DNA from: Macrobrachium rosenbergii
Taxonomy: Eukaryota > Arthropoda > Malacostraca > Decapoda > Palaemonidae
Direction: 5' to 3'
NCBI RefSeq assembly: GCF_040412425.1
Contig: NC_089762.1
Coordinates: 20,026,202 to 20,090,201, forward strand
Length of the DNA: 64,000 nt
A program made the position numbers and the translations under genes. This document shows, in pieces, positions 61,430 to 64,000 of this stretch. The notes under the pieces are model-generated. The model was not told where the DNA came from and searched no databases. It worked only from the letters and a program-made list of their open reading frames with translations. Numbering within the stretch: the first letter of the stretch is position 1; the number at the start of each line of letters is the position of its first letter.

Positions 61430-64000
61430 AGGCATACAGTAGTATAGATTGTTTTCCCATCATTTCTTTTTGCAATAGTGTTGAGCTGGTATGCAATTGT
61501 AAAGCCTTATACATTGCAATATCAGAAGGACTACATTTTATCCATTTCCTCTACTATCTTTCCCTGACCACTAAACTTTTTGGTGATTGGTTCTTTTGGA
61601 ATGCAAAGTTAGGATTACAAATTGCATGAACATTAATTCTCTTTAAACAATAACTTGAATGAGTATGAAGCTTGAATGGCGACTTGCTTGTTCATCCATA
61701 AAATCAAGGAGTACTTTATTTATCTAATAAAAGGAAGATTATAGAAACACTACCATAAAAAGTAATGGGCTATGGCAGAAAATTTATAGTCACTGCTTAA
61801 ACCATTAGGATGATACTCCATCCGGTCGGGATGATTCCTGAACACTTAATCAAAAACTGTCATATAGGCTGTCAGGCCAGGTAACATGTCGCCTGACTGA
61901 AACACTTTGGGATAAATCCTGATTGGTTCTGTCTTTAGTTTTCTAAGATATTGGAAAGAGGACTTCTGCATAATATTTATGCTAGATTGCCAGTACAAGC
62001 AAGTATATGAACACAGAAGGTTGGAAACTATTATTCACATGAGATCCCTCCTTTTTCCTAGAATTCTGGTGCAGAAAAATTTAACCAGACTCAAGGGCCA
62101 TCTTCAGATCACTGAAATCAGAAGCTAATGATTACAGTAAACCCCCTGCTATAAAAAGATCAGGGAAGGATTCACGGACTCAACATGAACCAAATTGTTT
62201 TTTGTGGAACTTATCCCAAATGACTGGGGTGTGTAAAAATTTGGCTGTTTCGTTTTGTTGAGAAATATTCAAAAGAAATGTTCACAGGTCATTTTGAGGT
62301 TAGCTTTCATTTAAATACATTTTTATGATAAAAATCTTAGTCTGATTTTCAAATATTAATTTGTTCTCCTCCATACAAACCACCACCTTTACACTTTTTT
62401 ATCTTTTTCCATATACTTTCTGTGTTTGATAGTTCCTAATATACAAAACCCTCGATTTATCCTCCTCCTCCTCCTCCTCATCCTCCTCCTCCTCCTCCTC
62501 CTCTCTCGGGGAGTCTTGTTGCCCTCTTGATCATCTCCTCTGCTTGTACACAGGTCCTTGTGTCCCTATTCTGACCCTAGACTTCAGTGTTGTCTCAGGA
62601 ATAAGCGACTTTGGACAAGTTTTTTGGGAGGAAACACAGTGAGGAAGGTTGCTTCTGTTGAACATGTGCGCAATCTGACACTCTTTGGTCTATAGTCTCC
62701 TTCTTGGAAAGAGACAATTCATCTGTTGTCTCCAGATCACTGTAAAGAGATTTCTCCAACCTTGGAGGATGATCAGGATATCTTAGTCTTTCTGGGACTG
62801 ACAATCAGTGACCACATAACCTTACAGTGGAAACTCAGGGCTGGTAAAGGAAGCCCTCAGGTTTCCAGATCTTGTCCATGTTGGATCTGCTACTAAATTG
62901 AATTTTCTTAAAGAATGTATCTGTGGTCCTTCTACCAGATGAATTGAGGGTTGTCTTGATTGCTCCTTTGCCATTGGTCTGACTGATCAGGTCAATCAGC
63001 CAGCTCCCCATCTGTGCAAGGTGTCTTGATTGTTCAGTCCTGGCTTTCACCAGTCAAGATCAGTCTTCAGTAGCCTTGTGCCCCAGCTGCCTGGTTGTCC
63101 CTGTCCACTGAATGATGTAAATCACCATCTTGCCAGGGCCAGGCTGCTCCTGTTTCGGGAAGTGGCCTCAGAGCAAAAGACTGCTGTTGACAACTTCTGG
63201 TATAGTCTGTATGGTCGATGCTCATTATGCTTCCTGATTAAGCAGCCTTGCAGGATCTGTCTTCCTACCACCAAGATAGAAGATTTGGAGAATCAGAAAG
63301 AGGAGATGATAAGAAAAGAATAGTTTCTTCTTCATCTTGATCTTTGACTTTGTCTGGATATATTTCAGGTCCTCATATTCTTCCATCTGACTTAATGTTA
63401 GGCTTGAATCTTAAACAGTTTTGAAACTGCTTAATTTGAGGAAGGCTCTTCTCCCTTCTTTATGTTTAGTTTTTACAAATGCCATTCATTGAGAGGGGCT
63501 GCCAAGGGGATGTCAGGGGAGGCAGTCTTTCTCTGGGACCTCCTGGCCTTTGGACGGGAACCGAATTGATCTTTTGCCGGGTTTTCCATTTTGAGAATCA
63601 CGGGCATCAGACTCCAATTTGGTCTTCCTAATTGCCATCGGAAAAGTTCTTCTTTGACTGGTGCTGTTCAGATGTATCGACTTTGTCCTCATCACAGAAA
63701 TCTTTTAGGGAATTTTGAGCATCATCATCCTGAAAAAAGATGTTGATGAGACCTCTCAACCTTCATGGTTCAGGCACAGGAGAGAGAAAGAATCAAGACA
63801 TGTCAGATTCAGGTGATTCTTTCCTTTTAGTTCTTAATGCCAGGTAGTTTAGTTGAGTTTTGAGTCTCATGTCAATTCTGAAACAGTGCAGATAGCATTT
63901 AGACCAGGTTCTCACCCTTTCTGTGTCTTGGTCCTGAGGGTTTGATATCTGGAGAGGCAAATCAGGTTCATCTTTAGAGGTCCCATAACTCAAAATAGCT
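61430..64000. other. No gene recognised
   Basis: Holds a (CTC)n tract at 62458-62503. Frames at 62.6-63.4 kb (for example 63030-63323) show no domain I can name. Confidence 0.45.
62458..62503. repeat. (CTC)n trinucleotide repeat
   Basis: About 15 units of CTC/CCT with one CAT interruption. Confidence 0.9.

Overview
This is a eukaryotic, gene-poor and repeat-dense stretch. The many long dinucleotide microsatellites, the abundant DIRS-type retrotransposons and the arthropod-style LINEs suggest a crustacean, probably a decapod; that assignment is inference. No bacterial gene organisation, CRISPR array, rRNA or convincing tRNA gene was seen. Almost every coding signal is a decayed transposable element. 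The only candidate host coding DNA is an exon near 36.8 kb and a set of possible exons from 58.8 to 61.4 kb.

Layout. 0-5 kb: no gene, a 63-bp tandem duplication and microsatellites. 5.1-7.95 kb: a broken LINE split by a 790-bp solo-LTR-like insertion with a 4-bp target duplication. 8.08-11.65 kb: a complete but inactivated Transib-type DNA transposon, with a transposase related to the RAG1 core and ends that look like V(D)J recombination signals. 13.9-32.05 kb: a nest of DIRS elements. Copy A (13.9-19.92 and 31.61-32.05) contains copy B/D (19.92-22.15 and 27.49-31.61). B/D in turn holds copy C (22.15-26.73), a Tigger-like MITE and a piggyBac-like TTAA element made of about four copies of a ~370-bp repeat. 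33.65-36.38 kb: an EN/RT/RNase H LINE. 37.3-42.8 kb: a divergent DIRS copy (G) followed by tandem duplications. 44.4-45.34 kb: a pogo/Tigger-like transposase remnant on the minus strand. 47.9-49.35 kb: a third, very old DIRS/Ngaro-like RT-RNase H remnant abutting a LINE RNase H. 50.17-50.48 kb: a LINE 3' end. 52.18-58.55 kb: DIRS copy E, structurally complete, with inverted terminal repeats and an internal complementary region.

How the parts work. DIRS elements encode a Cys-rich gag-like protein, RT/RNase H and a tyrosine recombinase. The internal complementary region is the joined complement of both outer ends and templates circularisation; here it can be read base by base in three copies. 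The Transib element is the most unusual item. Both ends start with the heptamer CACAGTG next to a 5-bp CGATG duplication. One end has a perfect nonamer ACAAAAACC after 13 bp, and the other a partial nonamer after 22 bp, which is a 12/23-like asymmetry.
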